Below, one piece after another: positions 40,232 to 48,561 of a stretch of 64,000 bases of DNA. How positions within the stretch are numbered: position 1 is the first letter of the stretch; the number at the start of each line of letters is the position of its first letter. The notes beneath the pieces were generated by a model. The model saw nothing but the letters and a program-made list of their open reading frames with translations. It did not search any database and was not told the DNA's origin. This DNA comes from Elusimicrobia bacterium RIFOXYA2_FULL_39_19 (GTDB taxonomy: Bacteria > Elusimicrobiota > Endomicrobiia > CG1-02-37-114 > XYA2-FULL-39-19), in assembly GCA_001800285.1 (NCBI GenBank), contig MGVC01000020.1, positions 1 through 64,000 of the forward strand. Reading direction: 5' to 3'. The translations under genes and the position numbers were made by a program.

Positions 40232-41524
40232 ATGGAAGCTCAGGAAAACACTGGTTTTGTTTATAAAAATCTTAAATGGAACATGTCAATGCATATGCTT
40301 GACGGCATATTTTTTGAGATTGGCATGTATTTTGCTAATACGGCAACAGTTTTACCGGCTTTTGTGGCAATGCTAAACAGTTCTCCGATACTAATAGGTT
40401 TAATTTCTTCAATCCGCACAGTAGGCTGGCTGTTTCCCCAGTTGTTTTCCGCATACTTTGTTGAGGGTTTGGAATTCAGAAAAATGGTTATGTTTAAAAT
40501 CGGGTTGGGCCAGAGGCTGCCGTGGTTTTTTATTTTTCTCTTTACTATGCTCTTTGCTAAAACCAATCCCGAAATTGTATTAATAGCCTTTTTTGTTTTT
40601 TTTGCAGTTGCCATGTTCAGCGGCGGTTTGAATATGCCTGTCTGGCTGGATTTTGTGGCTAATACGGTTCCTACCGAATGGAGAGGCCGTCTTTTTGGTA
40701 TAAGGTCCACTATAGGCGGTTTTTTAGGAATAGTTGTGGGTTTAGTGGTTGGATATATACTGGAAAAATTCACTTTTCCGGATAATTTCAGCATATGTTT
40801 TTTCACGTATTTTATTTTTGCTACAATTTCTATAATATTCGTTATGCTGGTTAGAGAGCCTCAACAGGAGAAAATAAGAAAACATTTTTCAATAGCCAAA
40901 TATTTTAACAGCGTAAAGGGTATAATCAGAAATAACAGGAATTATGTCAATTTTATTGTTGGGCGCATACTATTAACTTTTATAAGCATGGCCGTTGCAT
41001 TCTATACTCTTTACGGCATAAAAAATTTAGGCGCCGGCGGCAAAGAAATCGGCGCTTTTATGGTATCCTCCCTGTTGGGAAGCTCATTGAGCTATTTTTT
41101 CTGGGGCTACCTGGGGGATCATAAAGGGCATATGTTGGTGATAAAGTGGTCTTCTCTGGTGGGCATAGCAGCCGTGTTTTTAGCCGGCATGGCTGATACA
41201 TTGTACTGCCTATACGCTGTATTTTTTCTTGATGGTGTATATATGGCGGGCCAGTTAATTTCCGGGTTTAATCTTGTAATGGAATTTTCTTCTCCCGAAG
41301 AAAGGCCCACCTATATCGGATTAACAAATACGCTTATTGCCCCGTTTGGAACTGCTGTGCCGGTATTAGCAGGATTGTTATTAGCCCGCAATATTTTTAG
41401 TTATTCATCGATATTCGTTTTTTCAGGAATTATTTCGTTGTTGGGTTTGTTGATTTTAACTTTCATGGTAGTTGAGCCGAGGCATTTAAAAATAACTTTA
41501 GTAGAAAAAAGGGAGGGTGTGTGA
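40232..41524 (+). CDS. MFS transporter
   Basis: Multiple TM helices; FGIRSTIGGFLGIVVGLVVGYILEKF. Start 40232 avoids the large overlap with the previous gene. Confidence 0.85.
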   Translation: MEAQENTGFVYKNLKWNMSMHMLDGIFFEIGMYFANTATVLPAFVAMLNSSPILIGLISSIRTVGWLFPQLFSAYFVEGLEFRKMVMFKIGLGQRLPWFFIFLFTMLFAKTNPEIVLIAFFVFFAVAMFSGGLNMPVWLDFVANTVPTEWRGRLFGIRSTIGGFLGIVVGLVVGYILEKFTFPDNFSICFFTYFIFATISIIFVMLVREPQQEKIRKHFSIAKYFNSVKGIIRNNRNYVNFIVGRILLTFISMAVAFYTLYGIKNLGAGGKEIGAFMVSSLLGSSLSYFFWGYLGDHKGHMLVIKWSSLVGIAAVFLAGMADTLYCLYAVFFLDGVYMAGQLISGFNLVMEFSSPEERPTYIGLTNTLIAPFGTAVPVLAGLLLARNIFSYSSIFVFSGIISLLGLLILTFMVVEPRHLKITLVEKREGV

Positions 41525-42762
41525 AGAAGAATTATTTATTGGTAGGTTCGGGGTCAAGAGGGATTCATATGTTTGCAAAACCTATGGTGGATCAATTTAA
41601 GGAAACAGCTTCCTTGGTAGGCCTGATGGATATTAATATCAAAAGGGCAGAAGCCGCAAATAAAATCCTTAAAACAAATCTTCCGGTGTACAATGATTTT
41701 AATAAAGCAATGAAAGAACTAAAAATTGATACCGTACTTGTAGCTACCCGGGACTCTCAGCATGTCGAATATATAATCAAATCACTCAAGGCCGGCAAAG
41801 ATGTAGTTACAGAAAAACCTCTCTGTATTGATGCCGCCCAGTGCAAAAAAATACTGAAAACACAGAAAGAAACAAAGAAAAAAGTTTATGTTACTCATAA
41901 TTACAGGTATCAACCCTGCATGATGCTCATTAAAAAAATGCTTAAAGAAGGCGTCATAGGGGATATATTATTTATTGATTTTCACGAAAAACTTGACCGC
42001 CTGCACGGGGCAGATTATTTCAGGCGCTGGCATAGGGTAAAAAAGAATTCAGGCGGGTTGATGATTCATAAATCATGCCATTGTTTTGACCTTATGAACT
42101 GGTTTGTTGATTCAGAACCGGTTGAAGTTGTGGCTACCGGTGACCTGGTAGTGTATGGCAAAAATGGAAAGTTCCGTTCAAAAAGGTGCCGCGGATGCGC
42201 TCATCAAAGCAAATGTGAATTTTATGTTGATATGTTCCCTGAAAATTCTGAAGCAAATGATTTATATTTGAATGCCGAAAGTGAAGACAAATACTACAGG
42301 GATGCCTGTGTTTATGATAAAGAAATTGACATTGAAGATATTGCAAATGTGCTTTACTACTATAAAAATGGTGTTCGGGTAGATTTTTCACTTATGGCAT
42401 TCACAACTTATGAAGGCATAGATATAATTATTGAAGGAACAAAAGGACGGCTTGAATATTCAGTGATACATGATAATTCCTGGATGGCAGGAAAAGTTAC
42501 GGTTCACGGCCTTGCAAGTTCTTTGGGTGAAAAGCTGGTGCTTTACACCAGTGAAGGTGTAAAAAATATGGAAATTCCCAAAGCTGAAGGCACGCACGGC
42601 GGTTCAGATCCGCTTTTAAGAAAAGATATATTTATTGAAAGAATTCCTAACAGTCCGTTGGCAACTCTTGAAGAAGGGATCAACGCTGTACTTGTTGGCG
42701 ATGCCGCAAATAAAAGCATTAAAACAGGCAAACCGGTAAAAATAAAGGATTTGAGAAAATGA
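41521..42762 (+). CDS. Gfo/Idh/MocA family oxidoreductase with Cys-rich insertion
   Basis: GTG start; KNYLLVGSGSRGIHMFAKPM; VTEKPLCIDAAQCK; KRCRGCAHQSKCEFYVD...DACVYD. Confidence 0.88.
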   Translation: MKKNYLLVGSGSRGIHMFAKPMVDQFKETASLVGLMDINIKRAEAANKILKTNLPVYNDFNKAMKELKIDTVLVATRDSQHVEYIIKSLKAGKDVVTEKPLCIDAAQCKKILKTQKETKKKVYVTHNYRYQPCMMLIKKMLKEGVIGDILFIDFHEKLDRLHGADYFRRWHRVKKNSGGLMIHKSCHCFDLMNWFVDSEPVEVVATGDLVVYGKNGKFRSKRCRGCAHQSKCEFYVDMFPENSEANDLYLNAESEDKYYRDACVYDKEIDIEDIANVLYYYKNGVRVDFSLMAFTTYEGIDIIIEGTKGRLEYSVIHDNSWMAGKVTVHGLASSLGEKLVLYTSEGVKNMEIPKAEGTHGGSDPLLRKDIFIERIPNSPLATLEEGINAVLVGDAANKSIKTGKPVKIKDLRK

Positions 42763-43217
42763 TCCGCATGAAACCGCATCATTTTGTCGATATTATCACT
42801 GATTTTGGTGAGGGAAGCCTGAGCTTCGAGCCTCATCCTTACGGGCATGCTAATTACACCGTGAGCAAAGAAATTCTGGCGAATCCTGATGTAATGCTTG
42901 AAATGGAACTGGGTGCAGATGATATCTGTAAACCCTGCAGACACAATATTAACGGTTTGTGTGATAATATCATAGATATTTCTTTCAGGCCCACCGCTCC
43001 GCTTTCAGAAAGAGAATATAATCTTTTGCTGGACCAGCGCTGGTGTAACCGGTTGAATATCAAACAGGGAGACAGGTTGACAGCAAAAGAATTTTGCGCT
43101 TTGTTAAATAATCTTACCGGAGATATTATGGATATCTATATTGAAACCCCGGCAGAGATGACCAGGGAAAGAGAAAAATATTTAAAAAAAGGAATTAAGA
43201 AGTTTGTAAAATTATGA
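42759..43217 (+). CDS. DUF1284-like Cys-containing small protein
   Basis: MKPHHFVDIITDFGEG...GADDICKPCRHNINGLCDN; ATGA overlap with upstream gene. Confidence 0.6.
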   Translation: MIRMKPHHFVDIITDFGEGSLSFEPHPYGHANYTVSKEILANPDVMLEMELGADDICKPCRHNINGLCDNIIDISFRPTAPLSEREYNLLLDQRWCNRLNIKQGDRLTAKEFCALLNNLTGDIMDIYIETPAEMTREREKYLKKGIKKFVKL

Positions 43218-44302
43218 ACTTGAGAGAAAGATTTATTCGGTATTTTAAAGGTGAAAAAGGAATTAACCCGCCGTTTTTACAGTGCTTTAATCCTATGTCG
43301 CAAACAATAGAGCGCTGGCTTTCAGAAGGAATGAAGACACCGGATGAGTGGTTTTATAAGGTATGATTTGAAGGCCAGCCTGATATGGAGTTTTGTAATT
43401 GGTTGCCGATAAATGCTTTTATTTGCCCTGAATTTGATGTAGAGGTTTTAGAAGATAACGGGGTAACCAGAACAATACGTGATCGTTCCGGTGCAATTAA
43501 AAAAGTTTCTAATGAAAGGTTATCACTTCCTTTGACAATAGAGAGCCCGGTTAAGGACAAAAAAACCTGGGAAAACATAAAACCAAGGCTTAAAATAGCT
43601 TCGGGAAATAGATTTCCTGCAGATTGGAAAAATATTTGTGAAATAAACCAAAAGAGCGATATGCCGTCTTTTATCGGCGGTTCACCCTGCGGCTTTTATG
43701 GCGCTTTGCGTGAATTGTTCGGGCCGGAAGCGGTGCTTTATTCTTTTTATGATATGCCTGATGTTGTTAATGATATGATGGATACGTTATGCGAACTCTG
43801 ATGTGAATTATTTACACAGACAGCAAAACAGGCCCGCGTGGATTTCGTATATATTTGGGAAGATATGTGTTATAACCACGGGTCCATGATTTCCCCGAAA
43901 TTATTCAGAGAATTAATGCTGCCCAGATATAAACTTTTGACTGATGCTGTGCATAAAGCGGGTATTGAGTTTGTTTTTGTTGATACTGACGGTGATTGTA
44001 CGGAATTACTTGATTTAATTGTTGAAGGCGGTTGTGATGCAGTGCTTCCTTTTGAAGTAGGTTCCGGAATGGATGTGTCAGTTGTCAGGGCAGAATATCC
44101 GAAATTAGGTTTGGCAGGCGGAGTTAATAAAATTGTTCCGGCAGGCTCAGTTTTGCAAATTGAAAAAGAATTAGAAAAGGTTGAAAAAGTTATAAAAAAA
44201 GGCAGGTATATACCCAGCAGCGATCATCCCGTTTTGCCGAATGTTTCCTATGAACAGTATATTTCTTTTTATACGCGCATCGGCAAGATGATGGGAAGAT
44301 AA
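43214..44302 (+). pseudogene. Uroporphyrinogen-decarboxylase-family protein interrupted by two in-frame TGA codons (43364 and 43799)
   Basis: ATG 43214 overlaps upstream TGA; one continuous frame MNLRERFIRYFKGEKG...WFYKV*FEGQPDMEFC...MMDTLCEL*CELFTQTAKQARVDFVYIWEDMCYNHGSMISPKLFRELMLPRYKLL...IGKMMGR. Confidence 0.8.
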
Positions 44303-44319
44303 GATTTTCTTTATATTTT

Positions 44320-44380
44320 AAATTTGAGGTTTTGAGTAGGACGAAACTCTGAAATTCTTACAGATTAATTTCGGAGAAAT
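44320..44380 (+). repeat. Intercistronic hairpin repeat, copy B
   Basis: GAGTAGGACGAAACTCTGAAATTCTTACAGATTAATTTCGGAGAA; stem kept by a T:G wobble. Confidence 0.75.
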
Positions 44381-44395
44381 TATCAGGAGGAGTAG

Positions 44396-45439
44396 ATGAA
44401 AAGATTATCGGTAATGCTTGATGGTTACGGGAAAATAAGCGTTGATGAACAGGAAGTTCCTAAAATAACGGATAATGATGTTCTTGTGGAAGTGCATGCT
44501 TCGCTGATAAGCCCCGGCACGGAAATGGGGGACGTGAAGTGTTTCCGTGACAAACCAGACCCGAATTTTAAAAAGATTCCCTTTGGTTACAGCAATGCAG
44601 GTATAGTTCTTGAGGCTGGTAAAAACTGTAAACGCCTGAAAAAAGGCATGCGTATAGCAAGCATGGGAAATAAATATGCCCAGCATAGCAGCCACAATAT
44701 TGCTGCCCAGAATATGTGCGTGCCTATTCCTGATAATGTGTCTTTTGAAGATGCTACTTTTGCCTGCCTGGGGGCTACGGCCCTGCAGTCCATAAGAAGA
44801 GCCGAGCTTGAATTCGGAGAAAATGTGCTTGTTGCCGGGTTGGGTATTATAGGAAATTTTGCAGGCCAGCTGGCACGTTACAGCGGGTGCCATGTTATAG
44901 GTATGGATTTATTTGAACTCAGAAAAGAGCTTTCTATGAAAACAGGTTTTGATAAAGTTATTGACCCTAAAAAAGAAGATATGATAAAAGCTTGCGCAGA
45001 GTTTACTAAAGGGCGTGGTATTGATTGTGCTTTTATATGCCTTGGCGGAGATGGTACAGAGTTGTTAAAGAATATCTATAAAACAATATCAATTGCTCCC
45101 GATACGCACCGTTGGGGCAGGATAGTTATTCCCGGCGGAGTTCAAATAACTACAACTTTTGCTGCGGCTCTTGGTAATGTAGACCTGCGCAGTTCAGCCC
45201 GCACGGGCCCGGGTTATTTTGACCCTGCTTATGAGCAGGGTGCAGATTATCCGGCAGTGTTTGTTCCTTGGGATACGCAAAGAAATCTTGAAGAGATTGT
45301 AAGGGGAATAGCCGAAAAGAAACTTTCAGTAAATCCCATGATTTCTCACAGATTTCCTCTTGCTAAAGCTGCGGATGCCTGCGATCTTTTAATAGAGCAT
45401 CCAGACCAGAGCCTGGGTGTGATTTTGCAGCCGAGGTAA
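44396..45439 (+). CDS. Zinc-type (MDR) alcohol dehydrogenase-like oxidoreductase
   Basis: VLVEVHASLISPGTEMGDVK; NVLVAGLGIIGNFAGQLARYSG. Confidence 0.88.
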   Translation: MKRLSVMLDGYGKISVDEQEVPKITDNDVLVEVHASLISPGTEMGDVKCFRDKPDPNFKKIPFGYSNAGIVLEAGKNCKRLKKGMRIASMGNKYAQHSSHNIAAQNMCVPIPDNVSFEDATFACLGATALQSIRRAELEFGENVLVAGLGIIGNFAGQLARYSGCHVIGMDLFELRKELSMKTGFDKVIDPKKEDMIKACAEFTKGRGIDCAFICLGGDGTELLKNIYKTISIAPDTHRWGRIVIPGGVQITTTFAAALGNVDLRSSARTGPGYFDPAYEQGADYPAVFVPWDTQRNLEEIVRGIAEKKLSVNPMISHRFPLAKAADACDLLIEHPDQSLGVILQPR

Positions 45440-45495
45440 TCGGCATGATTAATCTGAGATCTCAAATTTCAAATTAGAATTTTTAAGGAGAAGGT

Positions 45496-46392
45496 ATGAT
45501 TAAAATCGGGTTAGTGGGTGCGGCAAAACGTTGGCACGGAATTGCTTTTTCAGAAATAATCAATGGTTATGATAAAGATAAAGCTGTTGCAAATAAATGG
45601 CGTCCTTTAAGTAATGTAAAACTGGAAAAAGATGCCAAAATTACGCATATCTGGAGCCTGGACAAAAAAGATGCCCAGGAAGTTGCCGGTATCTGCGGTA
45701 TAGACAATGTAGTAAACGAAAAAGAAGATATGATTGGTAAGGTTGATGCTGTATTAATTCCTGATGACAGTACATTGAAACACCAAAAACATGCTTTAGC
45801 TTTTTTAAAAGCCGGAATACCTGTATTTATAGATAAACCTTTTTCTCCAGATATAGAGGAAGTCAGGGAGTTAATGGCACTGGCAAAGAAACACAGCGCT
45901 CCTTTAATGTCCTGCTCTGCTTTAAGGTACGCAAAAGAAACCTTGGATTTAAGGAACAAAAAAGACGATATTGGTGATATCCTTACCGGCTCTGCTATAT
46001 GTAAGGAAGAGCTGGGTAATTTGATTTATTACGGCATTCATCCGATTGAACTATTGGTATCTGTTGTTGGGCCTGGTATCAAATCAGTTAAGAATATTGG
46101 TGAAAAATCAAAGGATTTAATAATCATTAAGTACAAAGACTGCCGGGAATTTGTTATTTTTGCGTACGAAGCTATTGATTATGTTTTTCAATTAAATCTT
46201 TATGGTACTAAAGGTTTTAGAACTATTAATGTACAAGATTCAAATTCATTCTATTTCAATATGCTTACTGATTTTATCAAAATGGTTGAAACTAAAACAG
46301 AACCCATCCCGCTAAGTGAAACCCTGGAAATTGTGCAGACGGTTGTCCTGGCAGAGGAATCAAAAGAAGGAAACCGGGAAATGTTTCTTTGA
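45496..46392 (+). CDS. Gfo/Idh/MocA-like oxidoreductase
   Basis: MIKIGLVGAAKRWHGIAFSEII; AFLKAGIPVFIDKPFSPDIEEVRELM. Confidence 0.8.
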   Translation: MIKIGLVGAAKRWHGIAFSEIINGYDKDKAVANKWRPLSNVKLEKDAKITHIWSLDKKDAQEVAGICGIDNVVNEKEDMIGKVDAVLIPDDSTLKHQKHALAFLKAGIPVFIDKPFSPDIEEVRELMALAKKHSAPLMSCSALRYAKETLDLRNKKDDIGDILTGSAICKEELGNLIYYGIHPIELLVSVVGPGIKSVKNIGEKSKDLIIIKYKDCREFVIFAYEAIDYVFQLNLYGTKGFRTINVQDSNSFYFNMLTDFIKMVETKTEPIPLSETLEIVQTVVLAEESKEGNREMFL

Positions 46393-46439
46393 TTTATTGA
46401 CGGTAAATTGATGTCAAAAAAATATTTTTAAAAAAACAC

Positions 46440-46468
46440 TTGACAAAAATACAATTATATATTATAAA
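46440..46468 (+). promoter_or_regulatory. Sigma70 promoter (TTGACA-17-TATAAA)
   Basis: TTGACA 46440-46445, TATAAA 46463-46468; AAAAAAACAC A-tract upstream. Confidence 0.85.
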
Positions 46469-46509
46469 CTTAGCAGACAACCTTGTTCTTTTAAAGTTAC
46501 TGAAAGTTA

Positions 46510-46628
46510 GAGAAGACCCGAAATGGTAAACCCTGGGAAACCAGGGGGCGCAAAACCAATGGGCCCTGAGCGAAGTCCTGAGTGAAGTCAAAGGATGAGT
46601 TGGATGGGCAGCCGGTTGCCGATAATGC
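46510..46628 (+). ncRNA. Cyclic di-GMP-I (GEMM-I)-like riboswitch aptamer
   Basis: GGTAAACC-CTGGGAAACCAG-GGGGCGCAAAACC...GGGCC...GGGCAGCCGGTTGCCGA: GAAA-capped P2, GACGCAAAGCC-like junction and GGTAGCCGGGTTACCGA-like 3' segment of GEMM-I. Confidence 0.8.
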
Positions 46629-46665
46629 AGACGCGAAAAATAAGATTTAGCCGATTAATATTATT

Positions 46666-46720
46666 ACGAGCTATTGAAGGTATCTCTATAAAAGATAATT
46701 TCAGTAACTCGTTTTTTTTT
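46666..46720 (+). terminator. Riboswitch expression-platform terminator hairpin
   Basis: ACGAG-c-TATTGAA ... TTCAGTA-a-CTCGT followed by T9, between aptamer and start codon. Confidence 0.8.
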
Positions 46721-46728
46721 GAATAAAC

Positions 46729-46744
46729 ATGAAGACGTTTGCAC
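46729..46744 (+). promoter_or_regulatory. Operator-like motif, site S3 (ATGAAGACGTTTGCAC)
   Basis: 8 nt after T-tract; 29 nt before ATG 46774. Confidence 0.7.
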
Positions 46745-46773
46745 AGCGATATTTGGTTTAAAAAGGAATAAGA

Positions 46774-48471
46774 ATGAAACTAAAATTAATTTTTCTGGCT
46801 TTAATAACAACTTTAATGTTTTGCGGAAACGTATATGCAAAAAAATCTGCCGAAAAAATAGCTTCCGAAGAACGGGACCGGCAGACCACGATGAAGATAT
46901 TGCTAAGAACACAATATATATTAAAACAAACTCCCGAAACTACAGTTTTAAGAACACCAACCAAAGAAGAAACCGGTCGCGGTTATGTGCTTTTTGTTTG
47001 TGATTACATAGATAGAGTATACCGCAACACTGTTCCTAAAGAAAAAGAAATTAAAAATATAATTAATACATTTGCCACACCTGGTGAATATGAACCAATT
47101 ACTTTTGCTGTATACCCGTTAAAAGATTTGGGTCCAGTTCAGGTAAAAGTGTCTGATCTTACAACTGCTGATGGAAGCAAAATAAGCAAAGAAAATATTG
47201 ATATCAGAAAAGTCTCTTATCTGTTAAAAAGAACTTTTCCAGAAAGCAAGGTCTGCAGAGAAGTACCGCAGCTTCTTGAAAAAATAGATACAGTTGATAT
47301 TTTAAATGGTAATACTCAGGAATGGTGGCTGACTGTAAAAGTACCTGAAAATGCAAAAGCAGGCATATATAAAGGGAAAGTTACAGTTAATAGTGAAGCT
47401 AAAACTACCGGTGAGTTGGCTATATCTTTTGAAGTTTTACCTTTTAAACTGCTTAGTTCACAGGAAACCGGAGTTTGGACCGGCGTATATGCTTATAGTG
47501 ATGATAATATGCAAGACCTTGCTGATATGAGGGAGCACGGTATTACAGGATTTAATGATTTTAGTATTTCAAAGACAAAGAATAGTTTTGAAGATGCAGA
47601 TAGATATATGGAAAATCTTAAAAAAGCCGGGTTAAAAGGACCTGTTTATCTTTATTACGGTACAGAAATTGCCATTTCACCGGAATTTAAAGATAGATTA
47701 TCAAATTTGAAAAATCATCTTAAGTCAGCCAACTGGCCGGAAGTTCTAATTTATCCGGTTGATGAACCTACCGCAGGAACCCAGGCAACTTTAGACCAGT
47801 GTTTGATAGCTATGAAAACCATAAAGAATATCCCGGGATTAAAAACTTATGTAACAATTACCAACAATACTGACCCAAAATTAGATTTAGTTCTGCCTTA
47901 TACGGACATAGGCCCCTATAATCCTAACCGTACAAAATTGTTAGAAGCTTTAGAAAAAACAAAAAAAGCAGGAAAAGATTTTTTCTGGTATAACGGCCTT
48001 ACAAGAGACAATCATCCCAGAAGAGGCCGTATATTGTGCGGATTGTGGAATTGGAAATTAAATGCAAAAGGTTTTACTAACTGGCATTACAACGAAACCC
48101 AGGGCGACCCCTTTAATGATTTAGACGGCGCCGGCATGGATGCCGCTTTTGTTTATCCTTCCCGGGAGCAGGAATCAGGCGAACATCTTGAAGGAATTCC
48201 TACTTTGATTTGGGAAACCATGAGAGAAGGCATAGATGACCGCAGGTATATTGAAACTCTGAAATCATACATTACAAAAGCAAATTCATCTAAAGATCAG
48301 AACAAAATTAAAGCAGCAGCCCAGGCAGCAAAAATGCTTGATGAAATTTTTAACAGCCTTCCCATTTTTGATAAATGGGAAAATACAGAAAAATGGTTTC
48401 TTGAAATTGATGCAGATAAAGTTCAGGGATACCGCAGGCAGATAGCGGACGCCATAAAAAATTTACATTGA
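46774..48471 (+). CDS. Secreted DUF4091-type glycoside-hydrolase-like protein
   Basis: Signal peptide; TPGEYEPITFAVYPLKDLGPVQVKVSDL; VLIYPVDEPT; LIWETMREGIDDRRYIETL. Confidence 0.8.
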   Translation: MKLKLIFLALITTLMFCGNVYAKKSAEKIASEERDRQTTMKILLRTQYILKQTPETTVLRTPTKEETGRGYVLFVCDYIDRVYRNTVPKEKEIKNIINTFATPGEYEPITFAVYPLKDLGPVQVKVSDLTTADGSKISKENIDIRKVSYLLKRTFPESKVCREVPQLLEKIDTVDILNGNTQEWWLTVKVPENAKAGIYKGKVTVNSEAKTTGELAISFEVLPFKLLSSQETGVWTGVYAYSDDNMQDLADMREHGITGFNDFSISKTKNSFEDADRYMENLKKAGLKGPVYLYYGTEIAISPEFKDRLSNLKNHLKSANWPEVLIYPVDEPTAGTQATLDQCLIAMKTIKNIPGLKTYVTITNNTDPKLDLVLPYTDIGPYNPNRTKLLEALEKTKKAGKDFFWYNGLTRDNHPRRGRILCGLWNWKLNAKGFTNWHYNETQGDPFNDLDGAGMDAAFVYPSREQESGEHLEGIPTLIWETMREGIDDRRYIETLKSYITKANSSKDQNKIKAAAQAAKMLDEIFNSLPIFDKWENTEKWFLEIDADKVQGYRRQIADAIKNLH

Positions 48472-48516
48472 ATAGGACGAAACTCCGAAATTCTTACAGC
48501 TTAATTTCGGAGAAGA
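48471..48516 (+). repeat. Intercistronic hairpin repeat, copy C
   Basis: AATAGGACGAAACTCCGAAATTCTTACAGCTTAATTTCGGAGAA; perfect stem CTCCGAAATT/AATTTCGGAG. Confidence 0.8.
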
Positions 48517-48561
48517 TTTCAAATTTTAAATTTGAGATTATAGATTTTCAGGGGGATAGCA

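Noticed and set aside
43214-44302. Genome-wide TGA recoding (Trp or Gly)
   Set aside because: Many other genes in the window end in TGA at sensible positions, so TGA is a functional stop here.
46729-46760. Short leader peptides at the operator sites (MKTFAQRYLV at S3, MKTFAQNYKKDICTKFIK at S4, MRKRLRK at S2)
   Set aside because: The peptides are in different registers relative to the DNA motif, and S1 has no in-frame start; conservation is at DNA level and near-palindromic, so an operator explains it better.
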